Below, in pieces: positions 49,742 through 62,128 of a stretch of 64,000 nt of DNA. The position numbers and the translations under genes are program-made. How positions within the stretch are numbered: the first letter of the stretch is position 1; each line of letters begins with the position of its first letter. Source of the DNA: Enterovibrio coralii (lineage in GTDB: Bacteria > Pseudomonadota > Gammaproteobacteria > Enterobacterales > Vibrionaceae); assembly GCF_001559595.1 (NCBI RefSeq), contig NZ_LNTY01000062.1:62001-126000 (forward strand), written 5' to 3'. Under the pieces are notes generated by a model that was not told where the DNA came from, did not search any database, and was given only the letters and a program-made list of their open reading frames with translations.

Positions 49742-50683
49742 ATGGAATTGATCCGAGGTATCCATAACATTCGTGATAAACATCATGGGTGTGTTCTGAC
49801 AATCGGCAACTTTGACGGTGTGCATTTAGGCCATCAAAAAGTGCTTCGCCGCGTGGTGGAGAAAGCCCGTGAGTTGGGTTTGCCTGCAACGGTAATGCTG
49901 TTTGAACCGCAGCCAAGAGAGCTGTTTACTGCAGAAAGTGCCCCAGCACGTTTAACGCGCCTTCGTGATAAGTATGTTCAGCTGACAGAGTTGGGTGTTG
50001 ACCGTTTATTGGTGGTCAACTTTAACGCCAAATTTGCCGCAATGACGCCTTATGACTTCGTTCACCGCTTGTTGGTTGAACAATTGGGTGTTAAGTTTCT
50101 CGTGGTTGGTGATGATTTTCGCTTTGGTGCTCAGCGTCAGGGCGATTTTTGTTATCTGCAACAACAAGCCACCGATGCTGGTTTTGAAGTGGTGAGCACC
50201 CAAAGTTTCACCTTATCTGAACAGCGTGTAAGCAGCACAGCTATCCGAGATGAACTCGCGGCAGGGCATCAGGAAGCGGCGGAAGAGATGCTGGGACGCC
50301 CATATAGCATCAGCGGCCGTGTTTCTCACGGTAAGAAGCTGGGTAGAACCATCGGCTTCCCGACTGCGAACGTTCCCCTTAAACGCCGAGTCTCACCAGT
50401 CTCTGGGGTTTATGTTGTGAAAGTCGGCGGCATAAAAGAAGAACAATGGCTGGGTGGTGTTGCGAATGTCGGCACACGACCTACCGTCAACGGTGTACGC
50501 CAACAATTGGAAGTGCACCTTTTCGACCTTAAAGAAGATCTTTATGGTCGACACATCGAAGTCCAGCTTCTCCATAAGCTGCGTGACGAGATGAAACTCG
50601 GCTCAATTGATGAATTGAAAGCCCAAATTGAACTTGATGCTCAGACAGCGCGTGCGTGGCTGTCTGCGTTGACCGAAAAATAA
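49742..50683 (+). CDS. ribF: Bifunctional riboflavin kinase / FAD synthetase
   Basis: The 313-residue enzyme makes FMN and FAD. The N-terminal adenylyltransferase domain has [17 protein letters not shown] (near 20), [14 protein letters not shown] and SSTAIRDEL; the C-terminal kinase domain has [26 protein letters not shown] (near 185) and GVYVVKV. ileS follows after 25 bp. Confidence 0.97.
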   Translation: MELIRGIHNIRDKHHGCVLTIGNFDGVHLGHQKVLRRVVEKARELGLPATVMLFEPQPRELFTAESAPARLTRLRDKYVQLTELGVDRLLVVNFNAKFAAMTPYDFVHRLLVEQLGVKFLVVGDDFRFGAQRQGDFCYLQQQATDAGFEVVSTQSFTLSEQRVSSTAIRDELAAGHQEAAEEMLGRPYSISGRVSHGKKLGRTIGFPTANVPLKRRVSPVSGVYVVKVGGIKEEQWLGGVANVGTRPTVNGVRQQLEVHLFDLKEDLYGRHIEVQLLHKLRDEMKLGSIDELKAQIELDAQTARAWLSALTEK

Positions 50684-50708
50684 TGTCCATATACGGAATG
50701 AACAATCA

Positions 50709-53537
50709 ATGAGTGACTTTAAAGATACCTTAAACCTGCCGGAAACCGCGTTTCCGATGCGAGGTAATCTTGCTCAGCGCGAGCCGAAAATGCTTGAGCG
50801 CTGGTACAACGAAGATCTTTACGGCGAAATCCGTAAAGCGAAGAAAGGCAAAAAATCTTTCATCCTGCATGACGGCCCTCCTTACGCGAACGGCAATATT
50901 CACATCGGTCACTCTGTAAACAAAATTCTTAAAGACATTATTATTAAGTCTAAGACCCTGTCTGACTTCGACGCACCTTACATTCCTGGTTGGGACTGTC
51001 ACGGTCTGCCAATCGAGTTGATGGTAGAAAAGAAAGTCGGTAAGCCAGGCCAGAAAGTGACTGCGGCTGAATTCCGTCAAAAATGCCGTGAGTACGCCGC
51101 GCAGCAAGTTGAAGGCCAAAAGGCTGACTTCAAACGTCTGGGCGTGTTGGGTGAGTGGGACAAGCCATACCTGACCATGGACTTCGGCACTGAAGCAAAC
51201 ATTATCCGTGCGCTGGGCAAAATCGCAGGTAACGGTCACCTGCACAAAGGTTTCAAACCTGTTCACTGGTGTACTGACTGTGGTTCTGCACTGGCAGAAG
51301 CAGAAGTTGAGTACTACAACAAGGTTTCTCCGTCTATTGACGTGATGTTCCGTGCCGTTGACGAAGCAGCAGTGCTGTCTAAGTTCAACCTGGCAGAAGG
51401 TCACGAAGGTCAAGGTGACGTGTCAATCGTTATCTGGACGACCACGCCTTGGACACTGCCTGCAAACCGTGCAGTAGCGGTTTCTGACAAACTGGAATAC
51501 GTTCTGGTTCAAGTTGAAGGCGAAACGCCTCGTCGTCTGATCGTGGCTTCTGAGCTGGCGAAAGACGTGATGGATCGTGCTGGTATCGAGCACTTCCACA
51601 ACCTGGGCTTCTGTAAAGGTGATGCGCTAGAACTGCTGCGCTTTAACCACCCATTCTATAGCTTTGACGTACCAGTGATCTGTGGTGACCACGTGACCAC
51701 CGAGTCAGGTACAGGTGTTGTTCACACGGCACCAGGCCACGGTCAAGAAGACTTCGCGGTTGGCCAAAAGTACAACCTAGAAGTTGCGAACCCTGTTGGT
51801 AGCAACGGTGTATACCTGCCAGACACAGAGTTGTTCGCAGGCCAACACGTGCTGAAAGCAAACGACAGTGTGCTGGAAGTGCTGAAAGAGCACGGTGCGC
51901 TGCTGCACCACCACGCTTACGAGCACAGCTACCCACACTGCTGGCGCCACAAAACGCCAATCATCTTCCGTGCAACCCCACAATGGTTCATCTCTATGGA
52001 GAAAGCGGGCCTGCGTGCAAAAGCACTGGAAGAGATCAAAAACGTACAGTGGATCCCTGAGTGGGGTCAAAACCGTATCGAAGCGATGGTTGAAGGCCGT
52101 CCAGACTGGTGTATCTCTCGTCAACGTACTTGGGGTGTGCCAATCGCACTTTTCGTTCACAAAGAAACCGCAGAACTGCATCCAAACACGGTTGAGCTGA
52201 TTGAGAAAGTCGCTCAGAAAGTTGAGGAAGCAGGTATTCAGGCATGGTGGGATCTGGACGCAGCAGAACTGCTGGGTGACGAAGCAGATAGCTACGAGAA
52301 AGTGCTGGACACGCTGGACGTATGGTTCGACTCGGGTGCAACACACTACGCGGTTGTGAACCAACGTGAAGAATTCAACGGTCATGAAGCTGACATGTAC
52401 TTGGAAGGTTCAGACCAACACCGTGGTTGGTTCCAGTCGTCTCTGATGACGTCTGTGGCAATCAAAAACCACGCACCTTACAAGCAAGTTCTGACGCACG
52501 GTTTCACCGTTGATGGTCAGGGCCGTAAGATGTCTAAGTCTATCGGTAACGTTATCTCTCCTCAGGAAGTGATGAACAAGCTGGGTGGCGACATCCTGCG
52601 TCTGTGGGTGGCGTCGACTGACTACACCGGCGAAATGACAGTGTCTGATCAGATCCTGAACCGCAGTGCTGATGCGTACCGTCGTATCCGTAACACCGCG
52701 CGCTTCCTGCTGGCTAACCTGAACGGTTTCAACCCAGAAACTGACATGGTTGCTGCAGAAGAAATGGTTGTTGCTGACCGTTGGGCGGTAGGTAAAGCGC
52801 TGGAAGCTCAGGAAGAGATCCTGAAAGCGTACGAAGAGTGCAACTTCCACGCCGTTACTCAGCGTCTTATGCAGTTCTGTTCAGTAGAAATGGGTTCATT
52901 CTACCTAGACATCATCAAAGACCGTCAGTACACCGCGAAAGCAGGTGGTCATGCGCACCGTAGCTGTCAAACGGCTCTGTTCCACATCGTGGAAGCGCTG
53001 GTTCGCTGGATGGCGCCAATCATGTCGTTCACAGCCGATGAAATCTGGAACGAAATGCCAGGCAACCGCAACAAGTTCGTGTTCACTGAAGTGTGGTACG
53101 ACGGTCTGTTCGGTCTGGGCGACGACGAGCAACTGAACAATGCGTTCTGGGCAGAGCTGCTGCGCGTTCGTGGTGCAGTGAACAAGGTCCTTGAGCAAGC
53201 ACGTAGCGAGAAAACCATCGGTGGTTCTCTGGAAGCAGAGATCACGCTGTACGCAAACCCAGAATTTGCAGCAAAACTGCAAGCAATGGGCGACGAACTG
53301 CGCTTTGTTCTGCTGACGTCTAAAGCAGATGTGGTTTCAACTGACTCTGCACCAGAAGCAGCAGTGGCAACAGAAATCGACGGCCTGTCTGTGGCAGTGG
53401 CGAAATCTGACGCAGAGAAGTGTGAGCGTTGCTGGCACCATGTTGCAGATGTTGGCACTATCGCAGGTCACGAGACACTGTGTGGTCGTTGTGTAAGCAA
53501 TATCGACGGTGAGGGCGAAGCGCGTCAATTCGCGTAA
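50709..53537 (+). CDS. ileS: Isoleucyl-tRNA synthetase
   Basis: The 942-residue class I synthetase has the HIGH motif in [18 protein letters not shown] (near 60), an editing domain (about 200-400) with [16 protein letters not shown], and KMSKS in [15 protein letters not shown] (near 605). The C-terminal zinc site has CERCWHH and CGRCVSNI. The length equals E. coli-type IleS. lspA follows after 27 bp. Confidence 0.98.
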   Translation: MSDFKDTLNLPETAFPMRGNLAQREPKMLERWYNEDLYGEIRKAKKGKKSFILHDGPPYANGNIHIGHSVNKILKDIIIKSKTLSDFDAPYIPGWDCHGLPIELMVEKKVGKPGQKVTAAEFRQKCREYAAQQVEGQKADFKRLGVLGEWDKPYLTMDFGTEANIIRALGKIAGNGHLHKGFKPVHWCTDCGSALAEAEVEYYNKVSPSIDVMFRAVDEAAVLSKFNLAEGHEGQGDVSIVIWTTTPWTLPANRAVAVSDKLEYVLVQVEGETPRRLIVASELAKDVMDRAGIEHFHNLGFCKGDALELLRFNHPFYSFDVPVICGDHVTTESGTGVVHTAPGHGQEDFAVGQKYNLEVANPVGSNGVYLPDTELFAGQHVLKANDSVLEVLKEHGALLHHHAYEHSYPHCWRHKTPIIFRATPQWFISMEKAGLRAKALEEIKNVQWIPEWGQNRIEAMVEGRPDWCISRQRTWGVPIALFVHKETAELHPNTVELIEKVAQKVEEAGIQAWWDLDAAELLGDEADSYEKVLDTLDVWFDSGATHYAVVNQREEFNGHEADMYLEGSDQHRGWFQSSLMTSVAIKNHAPYKQVLTHGFTVDGQGRKMSKSIGNVISPQEVMNKLGGDILRLWVASTDYTGEMTVSDQILNRSADAYRRIRNTARFLLANLNGFNPETDMVAAEEMVVADRWAVGKALEAQEEILKAYEECNFHAVTQRLMQFCSVEMGSFYLDIIKDRQYTAKAGGHAHRSCQTALFHIVEALVRWMAPIMSFTADEIWNEMPGNRNKFVFTEVWYDGLFGLGDDEQLNNAFWAELLRVRGAVNKVLEQARSEKTIGGSLEAEITLYANPEFAAKLQAMGDELRFVLLTSKADVVSTDSAPEAAVATEIDGLSVAVAKSDAEKCERCWHHVADVGTIAGHETLCGRCVSNIDGEGEARQFA

Positions 53538-53564
53538 GCCTGCCTGTAACGATAGGAAAGCTGG

Positions 53565-54077
53565 ATGAAAGATCTGACAGCGAAACAATCAGGACTGCGC
53601 TGGCTATGGCTAGCGCTTCTGGTCTTCTTGCTGGATATCGGCACTAAGCTGCTGGTAATGAATACCATGGGTTATGGTTGGTCGAACCGCATTGAGATTC
53701 TGCCATTCTTTAACCTGCTGTACGTTCACAACTATGGTGCGGCATTCAGCTTTTTGAGTGATGCGGGTGGTTGGCAACGTTGGTTCTTTGCGGCGATCGC
53801 ATTGGGCGTATCGGGTATGCTTGCATATTGGATGCGCTGTACACCAAGCAGCAACAAGATCCTGAACATTGCCTATGCGTTGGTCATTGGTGGTGCGATA
53901 GGTAACCTGTTTGATCGACTGGTGCATGGCTTTGTGGTCGACTTCCTCGACTTCTATGTAGGAAATAACCACTGGCCAGCATTCAACCTGGCAGATACAG
54001 CCATCTGTATCGGTGCGGGATTGATCATTCTGGATAGCTTCCTCGCTTCCAAGAAGCCGCAGGCCGAAGCCAAGTAA
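53565..54077 (+). CDS. lspA: Signal peptidase II (lipoprotein)
   Basis: The 170-residue inner-membrane aspartic protease removes signal peptides of lipidated prolipoproteins. Four segments are visible; the catalytic aspartates are in [19 protein letters not shown] (near 112-125) and [13 protein letters not shown] (near 140). ATG 53565 follows ileS by 27 bp with AGGAAAG upstream. It acts after Lgt, which is encoded at 41 kb. Confidence 0.96.
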   Translation: MKDLTAKQSGLRWLWLALLVFLLDIGTKLLVMNTMGYGWSNRIEILPFFNLLYVHNYGAAFSFLSDAGGWQRWFFAAIALGVSGMLAYWMRCTPSSNKILNIAYALVIGGAIGNLFDRLVHGFVVDFLDFYVGNNHWPAFNLADTAICIGAGLIILDSFLASKKPQAEAK

Positions 54078-54261
54078 GTGCTTTCGGTTCGCAAGTAAGA
54101 TAAAAATTGGCGCTGGCTGCATCTGTAGTCGGCGCCAAGTCGTATTAAAGCTATGATAACCCGATGGATCTTGCGGATTTATTGGGACGGCCTTCTGGCC
54201 CTTTTTACATTGAAGTCAATGCCAGCCAAGCTCTGGTATTGCGTGTTGCAAGGATGAGCCC

Positions 54262-54693
54262 ATGACAAAAATTAGCGCAGACAGTGAAGTGCTGATGCAC
54301 TTTACAATAAAACTGGAAGACGGCTCCGTGGCCGATAGCACCAAGACATCCGGCAAGCCGGCCAAATTGGTGATTGGTGACGGAAGCTTGACCGAGAACT
54401 TTGAAAAGTGCTTGGTGGGCTTGTCTGAAGGGGAAGCGGCAAGCTTCACGCTTGAGCCGGAAGATGCATTTGGTCAGCCAAATCCTGATAACATTCAGCA
54501 CATGGACAGAACCTTGTTTGTTGGGGATGCACCCGCAGAAGAAGGCACCATTATTGCGTTTGCAGGGCCAGGTGGACAGGAAATTCCAGGCATTGTCACG
54601 GAAGTGGCGGGCGAGTCAGTCACCGTGGATTTTAACCATCCATTGGCAGGACATCGCGTCATCTTTGATGTAGAAATCGTTCAGGTCAGTTAA
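54262..54693 (+). CDS. fkpB: FKBP-type peptidyl-prolyl isomerase FkpB (SlpA)
   Basis: The 143-residue protein has an FKBP domain with [15 protein letters not shown] (near 13) and [21 protein letters not shown], interrupted by the IF insert ([17 protein letters not shown]) that gives SlyD-like proteins chaperone activity. It lacks the metal-binding tail of SlyD, which fits FkpB. It lies between lspA and ispH as in E. coli, with a 184-bp gap before it that carries two weak hairpins. Confidence 0.93.
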   Translation: MTKISADSEVLMHFTIKLEDGSVADSTKTSGKPAKLVIGDGSLTENFEKCLVGLSEGEAASFTLEPEDAFGQPNPDNIQHMDRTLFVGDAPAEEGTIIAFAGPGGQEIPGIVTEVAGESVTVDFNHPLAGHRVIFDVEIVQVS

Positions 54694-54718
54694 GGCCAGA
54701 GAAAGAAAAGGCAAGCAA

Positions 54719-55663
54719 ATGAAAGTCATGCTAGCTAACCCTCGTGGTTTTTGTGCCGGTGTAGATCGTGCAATCAGCATTGTTGAGCGCGCGTTAGAGC
54801 TGTATCAGCCGCCAATTTACGTGCGTCATGAAGTGGTGCATAACCGCTTTGTGGTAGAAGGTTTGAAAGCCCGTGGCGCGGTGTTCGTAGAAGAGCTGGA
54901 TGAAGTGCCAGATGACAGCATTGTGATTTTCTCGGCTCACGGTGTTTCTCAAGCGGTAAGAAACGAAGCCAAGGCACGTCAGTTGACAGTGTTTGACGCA
55001 ACCTGTCCGCTTGTGACCAAAGTGCATATGGAAGTCGCACGTGCAAGTCGCCGCCATATGGAAGTTGTGCTGATTGGCCATGCTGGCCACCCAGAAGTGG
55101 TCGGCACCATGGGACAGTACGCCAGCGAAGAGGGCGGTATGTACTTGGTGGAAACGCCGGACGATGTGTACAAGCTGAACGTGAAAGACCCAACTAACCT
55201 GCATTACGTGAGTCAGACTACACTCTCTGTCGATGAAACTGCCGACGTGATTGATACGCTTCGTAAGGTGTTTCCTGAAATCCAAGGTCCACGTAAAGAC
55301 GACATTTGCTACGCAACACAAAACCGCCAAGACGCTGTTCGCGATCTGGCCACGCAATGTGATGTGGTGGTGGTTGTCGGGTCGAAAAACAGTTCCAACT
55401 CAAATCGCCTGCGTGAGCTGAGTGAAAAGCTGGGTACGCCAGCGTACCTGACAGATTGCGCGGAAGACGTGCAGCAAGAATGGTTTGAAGGCAAAGTGAA
55501 AGTGGGCGTTACCGCAGGTGCATCTGCACCGGAAGAGCTGGTAAACCTCATCATTGCGCAAATCGAAGCATTTGGCGGCCTGTCGGTGGAAGAGCTGAAA
55601 GGACGTGAAGAAAACATGTTCTTTGAAGTGCCACGTGAGCTGCAAGTAAAGCAGGTTCAGTGA
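54719..55663 (+). CDS. ispH: 4-hydroxy-3-methylbut-2-enyl diphosphate reductase
   Basis: The 314-residue iron-sulfur enzyme performs the last step of the MEP isoprenoid pathway. The three cluster cysteines lie in [13 protein letters not shown] (residue 12), [12 protein letters not shown] (near 96) and [13 protein letters not shown] (near 197). It starts 25 bp after fkpB and ends with a terminator, closing the operon. Confidence 0.97.
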   Translation: MKVMLANPRGFCAGVDRAISIVERALELYQPPIYVRHEVVHNRFVVEGLKARGAVFVEELDEVPDDSIVIFSAHGVSQAVRNEAKARQLTVFDATCPLVTKVHMEVARASRRHMEVVLIGHAGHPEVVGTMGQYASEEGGMYLVETPDDVYKLNVKDPTNLHYVSQTTLSVDETADVIDTLRKVFPEIQGPRKDDICYATQNRQDAVRDLATQCDVVVVVGSKNSSNSNRLRELSEKLGTPAYLTDCAEDVQQEWFEGKVKVGVTAGASAPEELVNLIIAQIEAFGGLSVEELKGREENMFFEVPRELQVKQVQ

Positions 55664-55676
55664 TCTTCATCGAATG

Positions 55677-55708
55677 AAAAATAGGGAGCGAGAGGCTCCC
55701 TTTTTTAC
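55677..55708 (+). terminator. Terminator after ispH
   Basis: GGGAGC-GAGAG-GCTCCC is followed by T6. Confidence 0.85.
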
Positions 55709-55814
55709 ACCCGGAGAGTCATATACAACCCTTCTTGAAAAGAGTAGAGTTGAGCGATAGTTAACAAAACAGTGCTGTGTGTAAGGCACTGAAACAGGAA
55801 GTTAAAAGAGGTAA

Positions 55815-56627
<813 letters not shown>

Positions 56628-56971
56628 TAACTATGCAGCGGGTGAATGCCTGCTGCATAAAATTTCCTCAGAAATGACGTTTGAGTTATCTAACGTCTGT
56701 TTTGTTGATTTTACCGTTTTAACTTGTGCAAATGGCCTGTTGGTAGTTTTATTTGCGTGATCTCATCAAAATGACCGCTAAAGTGCTTTAAGAAAAACGG
56801 TTGCGTGATGAGCTTATTGTTTTCCGCTCCCTTATCTTCTCCTTTCTTCGAAACTGTTAAGTGTCCCGACGAAAAATCCGGTCAAGTTGCAAGATAACCC
56901 TGACTTTTATGTGTTTGATTATCTAAATCAGGCTTGGGGGCTATAAGTTGCATTCTTTTTTGGTAGACTTG

Positions 56972-57008
56972 TTGACAGGTTTTCGTTCGATCTCTAGAAT
57001 GCGCGCAA
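56972..57008 (+). promoter_or_regulatory. Sigma-70 promoter of carAB
   Basis: TTGACA (56972-56977), a 17-base spacer and TAGAAT (56995-57000) precede a GC-rich start region (GCGCGCA). The strong hexamers with a GC-rich discriminator resemble the pyrimidine-controlled promoter P1 of enterobacterial carAB. The rest of the 56624-57108 gap shows no gene. Confidence 0.7.
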
Positions 57009-57058
57009 TTTGTCAAAAATCTGCTTTGTCGGGTTTAGGCATTTGTATGGAATGACTT

Positions 57059-57097
57059 AATGCAAGTTTATTTACTTTATTTGCATTTTTATTGATT
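57059..57097 (+). promoter_or_regulatory. Candidate tandem ARG boxes before carA
   Basis: TGCATTTTTATTGA (57082-57095) matches the ArgR consensus TGAAT-W4-ATTCA at 8 of 10 fixed positions, and TGCAAGTTTATTTA (57061-57074) at 7 of 10. They lie 21 bp apart, the normal spacing of paired ARG boxes, and directly precede the ribosome-binding site. Arginine repression of carAB is known in E. coli. Confidence 0.5.
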
Positions 57098-57108
57098 TGG
57101 AGGTTGTC

Positions 57109-58248
57109 TTGAGCAAGTCTGCGCTCTTAGTCCTGGAAGATGGGACTGTATTCCGCGGTGAATCCATTGGTGCTGATGGAACTGCCGTTGGTGAAGTTGT
57201 TTTTAATACCTCGATGACGGGGTACCAAGAAATTCTCACCGACCCTTCCTATTCTCAGCAAATTGTTACTCTTACTTATCCCCACATTGGCAACACCGGT
57301 ACTAATACCGAAGACGAAGAATCCTCAAAAATCCACGCTCAAGGCTTGGTAATTCGCGACCTCCCTCTTATCGCTTCTAACTTCCGTAATCAGCAATCCC
57401 TTTCTGATTATCTGAAATCTCAAAACATCGTCGGCATCGCTGACATCGATACCCGTAAGCTAACCCGTCTACTTCGTGAAAAAGGTGCCCAAAATGGCTG
57501 CATCGTAGCAGGTGACAGCCTGGACGAAGCACTGGCATTGGCGAAAGCGAAAGAATTCCCTGGCCTGAAAGGCATGGATCTGGCGAAAGAAGTGACCACC
57601 GCAGAAGCGTACCAGTGGAAACAAGGTTCTTGGACACTGGAAGGTGGCCTGCCAGAAGCAAAAGACGACAGCGAACTGCCATACCACGTTGTGGCTTACG
57701 ACTTCGGTGCGAAGCGCAACATCCTGCGTATGCTGGTTGACCGTGGCTGTCGCCTGACGGTTGTTCCAGCGCAAACCTCGGCAGAAGAGGTTCTGGCAAT
57801 GAATCCAGACGGCGTATTCCTGTCAAACGGCCCTGGTGACCCAGCACCGTGTGAGTACGCGATTGAAGCAACCAAAGTATTCTTGGACAAAGGCCTGCCA
57901 ATTTTCGGTATCTGCCTTGGTCACCAAATCCTGGCACTGGCATCAGGTGCACAAACGGTGAAGATGAAGTTCGGTCACCACGGTGCTAACCACCCGGTTA
58001 AAGACATGGACCGTAACGTAGTGATGATCACCAGCCAGAACCACGGTTTTGCGGCTGATGAAGAAACACTGCCAGAAAACCTGCGCGCGACGCACAAATC
58101 TCTGTTCGACGGCTCACTGCAAGGTATCCACCGTACGGATAAGCCTGCATTCAGCTTCCAGGGTCACCCTGAAGCGAGCCCAGGTCCGCACGACGCGGCG
58201 CCACTATTCGACCACTTTATTGAACTGATCAAGCAACACAGCGCGTAA
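57109..58248 (+). CDS. carA: Carbamoyl phosphate synthetase, small (glutaminase) subunit
   Basis: The 379-residue subunit hydrolyses glutamine and passes ammonia to CarB. The class I amidotransferase domain has the nucleophile cysteine in [15 protein letters not shown] (near 268) and the His/Glu pair in [14 protein letters not shown]. It starts with TTG at 57109, well placed behind GGAGG; E. coli carA also uses UUG. carB follows after 14 bp. Confidence 0.97.
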   Translation: MSKSALLVLEDGTVFRGESIGADGTAVGEVVFNTSMTGYQEILTDPSYSQQIVTLTYPHIGNTGTNTEDEESSKIHAQGLVIRDLPLIASNFRNQQSLSDYLKSQNIVGIADIDTRKLTRLLREKGAQNGCIVAGDSLDEALALAKAKEFPGLKGMDLAKEVTTAEAYQWKQGSWTLEGGLPEAKDDSELPYHVVAYDFGAKRNILRMLVDRGCRLTVVPAQTSAEEVLAMNPDGVFLSNGPGDPAPCEYAIEATKVFLDKGLPIFGICLGHQILALASGAQTVKMKFGHHGANHPVKDMDRNVVMITSQNHGFAADEETLPENLRATHKSLFDGSLQGIHRTDKPAFSFQGHPEASPGPHDAAPLFDHFIELIKQHSA

Positions 58249-58262
58249 CCGGAGTAGCGAGA

Positions 58263-61200
58263 ATGCCAAAACGTACAGATATTCAAAGTATTCTTATTCT
58301 TGGCGCAGGTCCGATTGTTATCGGTCAGGCGTGTGAGTTCGACTATTCAGGTGCGCAAGCATGTAAAGCCCTTCGCGAAGAAGGCTACCGTGTCATTCTG
58401 GTGAACTCTAACCCAGCGACCATCATGACTGACCCAGAAATGGCCGATGCAACATACATCGAGCCAATCCAGTGGGAAGTGGTACGCAACATCATCGCGA
58501 AAGAGCGTCCAGACGCTATCCTGCCTACCATGGGCGGTCAGACTGCACTGAACTGTGCGCTGGATCTGGAAAAACACGGCGTACTGGCTGAGTTCGGCGT
58601 GGAAATGATTGGTGCAACGGCTGATGCGATTGATAAAGCAGAAGACCGTTCACGCTTCGACAAAGCGATGAAGTCTATTGGCCTTGAGTGTCCGCGTGCG
58701 GATACAGCGAAGACCATGGAAGAAGCACACAAAGTGCTCGATATGGTTGGCTTCCCTTGTATCATCCGTCCATCATTCACCATGGGTGGTACGGGCGGTG
58801 GTATCGCATACAACATTGAAGAGTTTGAAGAAATCTGTCGCCGTGGTCTGGACTTGTCGCCAACCAATGAGTTGCTGATTGACGAGTCTTTGATTGGTTG
58901 GAAAGAGTACGAGATGGAAGTGGTTCGCGACAAAGCGGACAACTGTATCATCGTTTGTGCGATTGAAAACTTTGACCCAATGGGTATCCACACCGGTGAC
59001 TCCATCACGGTTGCGCCAGCGCAAACCCTGACCGACAAAGAATACCAACTGATGCGTAACGCATCGCTGGCGGTTCTGCGTGAAATCGGTGTTGAAACAG
59101 GCGGTTCAAACGTTCAGTTCGGTATCAACCCGAAAGATGGCCGTATGGTTATCATCGAGATGAACCCACGTGTATCTCGCTCTTCTGCGCTGGCGTCAAA
59201 AGCAACGGGTTTCCCAATTGCGAAAGTCGCGGCGAAACTGGCAGTAGGCTTCACGCTGGATGAGCTGATGAACGACATCACGGGTGGCGCGACCCCTGCA
59301 TCGTTCGAACCAACCATCGACTACGTTGTTACTAAAATTCCACGTTTTAACTTTGAGAAATTCGCAGGCGCGAATGACCGACTGACCACGCAAATGAAGT
59401 CAGTGGGCGAGGTAATGGCGATTGGTCGTAACCAACAAGAGTCGCTACAAAAAGCACTGCGCGGTCTGGAAGTAGGCGCGACAGGTTTTGACGAAATGGT
59501 TGACCTAGATGCACCTGACGCGCTGACCAAAATCCGCCACGAGCTGAAAGATGCAGGTGCGGAGCGTATTTGGTACATCGCTGACGCATTCCGTGCAGGC
59601 ATGTCTGTGGATGGTGTCTTCAAGCTGACTAACATTGACCGCTGGTTCCTGGTTCAGATTGAAGAAATCGTGAATCTGGAAACCGAAATCAAAGAAGGCG
59701 GTTTTGCAGGTCTGACGGAAACCAAACTGCGTAAGCTGAAGCGTAAAGGTTTCTCTGATGCACGCTTGAGCAAGCTACTGGGTGTCGGCGAAGGCGAAAT
59801 CCGCAAACTGCGTGACCAGTTCGATATCCACCCTGTTTACAAGCGCGTAGATACCTGTGCAGCTGAGTTTTCTTCTGACACGGCGTACATGTACTCATCT
59901 TACGATGAAGAGTGTGAAGCGAATCCGTCTGACAAAGACAAGATCATGGTTCTGGGCGGTGGTCCAAACCGTATCGGTCAAGGTATCGAATTCGATTACT
60001 GCTGTGTACACGCGTCACTGGCACTTCGCGAAGACGGTTACGAAACCATCATGGTTAACTGTAACCCAGAAACAGTGTCGACTGACTACGACACCTCTGA
60101 CCGTCTGTACTTTGAACCAGTAACACTGGAAGACGTACTGGCAATTGCACGCGTTGAAAAGCCAAAAGGCGTTATCGTTCAGTACGGTGGTCAAACGCCA
60201 CTGAAACTGGCACGTGCACTGGAAGCGCAGGTGTGCCAATCATCGGTACTAGCCTGATGCGATTGACCGTGCGGAAGACCGTGAGCGTTTCCAAGCAGCC
60301 GTTGAGCGTCTGGGTCTGAAGCAACCTGAAAACGCAACCGTAACCACGATGGAGCAGGCGATTGAGAAGTCTCGCGAAATCGGTTACCCACTGGTTGTTC
60401 GTCCTTCCTACGTGCTGGGCGGTCGTGCGATGGAAATCGTATACGACGAAAGCGACCTGCGCCGTTACTTCAACGAAGCGGTAAGCGTATCGAACGAGTC
60501 ACCTGTTCTACTGGACCGTTTCCTGGATGACGCAACGGAAGTTGACGTAGATGCAATCTGCGACGGCGAGCACGTCGTTATCGGCGGCATCATGGAGCAT
60601 ATTGAGCAAGCGGGCGTTCACTCAGGTGACTCTGCATGTTCACTGCCTGCATACACGCTGAGCCAAGACATCCAAGACGAGATGCGTCGTCAGGTTGAGA
60701 AGCTGGCATTCGAGCTGGGCGTACGCGGTCTGATGAACACCCAGTTCGCAGTGAAAGACGGCGAAGTTTACCTGATTGAGGTGAACCCACGTGCTGCGCG
60801 TACTGTGCCGTTCGTATCGAAAGCGACAGGTGCACCGCTGGCGAAAATCGCTGCACGCGTGATGGCAGGTCAGTCTCTGGAAGCACAAGGTTTCACACAA
60901 GAAATCATTCCGCCGTACTACTCAGTAAAAGAAGTGGTTCTGCCGTTCAACAAGTTCCCTGGCGTTGACCCACTGCTTGGCCCTGAAATGCGCTCAACCG
61001 GTGAAGTCATGGGTGTGGGTGATACGTTCGCAGAAGCGTTTGCAAAAGCAGACCTGGGCTGTGGCAAGACCTACACTGAGAAAGGCCGTGCATTGCTGTC
61101 TGTTCGCAACAACGACAAACAACGTGTGGTTGATTTGGCTGCCAAGCTTATAAAACTGGGCTTTGAGCTGGACGCGACACACGGTACAGCGGTTGTTCTG

Positions 61201-61494
61201 GGCGAAGCGGGCATTAACCCACGTCTGGTAAACAAGGTACACGAAGGTCGTCCTCACATTCTTGACCGTATTAAGAATGGTGAATACAGCTACATCATCA
61301 ACACTACTGAAGGTCGTCAAGCGATTGAAGACTCTAAGGTACTGCGTCGCGGTGCACTGGCTGAGAAAGTGAACTACACCACGACGTTGAACGCAGCATT
61401 TGCAACCTGTATGGCGCATGCGGCGGTTGATATGTCAAAAGTGACCTCAGTGCAAGAACTGCACGCTCGCGTCGCTGAGAAATACGGTAAGTAA
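58263..61494 (+). CDS. carB: Carbamoyl phosphate synthetase, large subunit (two frameshifts as read)
   Basis: CarB makes carbamoyl phosphate for arginine and pyrimidines. Both ATP-grasp halves are visible: [20 protein letters not shown] at the start, [20 protein letters not shown] near residue 562, and the C-terminal allosteric domain. Two one-base deletions lie 27 bases apart: GCGCAGG near 60227 should be GCGGCAGG, and AGCCTGAT near 60254 should be AGCCCTGAT. Together they restore [21 protein letters not shown] and join the two frames exactly. The corrected protein has 1,077 residues, the normal length. Confidence 0.95.
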
Positions 61495-61500
61495 TAAAAA

Positions 61501-61560
61501 TACCCAAATAGCTTGAAGGTGCTGCTATTGAAGCCGGACCTTCAAGTGGGAAGGATATAA
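61501..61560. repeat. Palindromic intergenic element (TACCCAAAT type)
   Basis: TACCCAAATAG is followed by CTTGAAGGT (61512-61520), whose exact complement ACCTTCAAG lies at 61538-61546, then GTGGGAAGGATATA. The layout resembles the element at 19455-19550 and dispersed TACCCAAA/TTCAAG palindromes that I recall from vibrio intergenic regions; copy number is not known here. Confidence 0.5.
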
Positions 61561-61602
61561 ACCAATGAGTCGGCAGGAAGCCGGCCGTTTAGATAACCTC
61601 CT

Positions 61603-61630
61603 TGCCCGCCGGATTGGCGGGCTTTTTTAT
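61603..61630 (+). terminator. Terminator after carB
   Basis: GCCCGCC-GGATT-GGCGGGC is followed by T6. Confidence 0.87.
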
Positions 61631-61639
61631 ATCTTTTTA

Positions 61640-62128
61640 GACGGAATTAACGCTCGCGATACGTCTGGTTGCTGCGTGTGTCGCCATAGTATCGAGTGAC
61701 TTTGCACCTCTGTGCCTGTCATAAAACCTTCACCAGATAACCCGCTGATTGTCTTGTTATTCGTAGTAAGAGGCGTAGAATCACTACCGTCGCCATATCG
61801 CGACATTTTTGGAGCTTACTATGAACACTATCGACCATCCTCCGAGTTGTAAGGGAAGCCTGTAGTCCCGACGGTCGTGTTCGTGTTTTCTCCGCGTACC
61901 AACCGTTTGGTTGGAACGCCATTTCTCAATGCCTTTCCCCGTGCTTCCCGACACTTTGAGCTGCAATACACGCTTTCATTCGACACTTGTCGTATGCGCT
62001 CGCATTGATCATTTTTCTGCTCACTCCCAGACAAATGGGAGTTTGTGACTGACTCTCTATGCGAGAAATTTGTATTGCTTGGTCGTTACCTGCCAGTTCT
62101 CTGGCACTAGCCAATCGGGAGGTTCGCT
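61640..62128 (+). promoter_or_regulatory. Long leader region of the MgtE-type transporter gene
   Basis: A promoter-like TTGTTA (61754-61759), 16-base spacer and TAGAAT (61776-61781) would give a leader of about 340 bases. It carries a 14-codon ORF (61821-61865) and several hairpins: GTCGC/GCGAC (61789-61804), CCAACC/GGTTGG (61899-61914), CTCCCA/TGGGAG (62023-62041) and TGCCAG/CTGGCA just before the ribosome-binding site. GGGAAGC at the end of the small ORF can pair with GCTTCCC near 61943. It does not look like the known M-box to my eye. Confidence 0.5.
61821..61865 (+). CDS. Putative 14-residue leader peptide before the MgtE-type gene
   Basis: ATG 61821, preceded by TTTTTGGAG at good spacing, encodes MNTIDHPPSCKGSL. 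Asp-His-Pro-Pro is the sort of acidic/proline combination used by magnesium-sensing leader peptides (MgtL-like), where low magnesium makes ribosomes stall or fall off. The ORF lies about 33 bases into the inferred transcript, upstream of a magnesium-transporter gene. The peptide itself is not one I recognise. Confidence 0.5.
   Translation: MNTIDHPPSCKGSL

Noticed and set aside
50730-51413. 227-codon ORF antisense to ileS (and similar long antisense frames in lysS, carB and thrA)
   Set aside because: These arise from codon bias in highly expressed genes; none has a ribosome-binding site or protein-like sequence.
54107-54206. Terminator between lspA and fkpB
   Set aside because: Two weak hairpins are present (TTGGCGC/GCGCCAA and GGCC/GGCC), but neither combines a strong stem with an adjacent T-run, so I did not call one.
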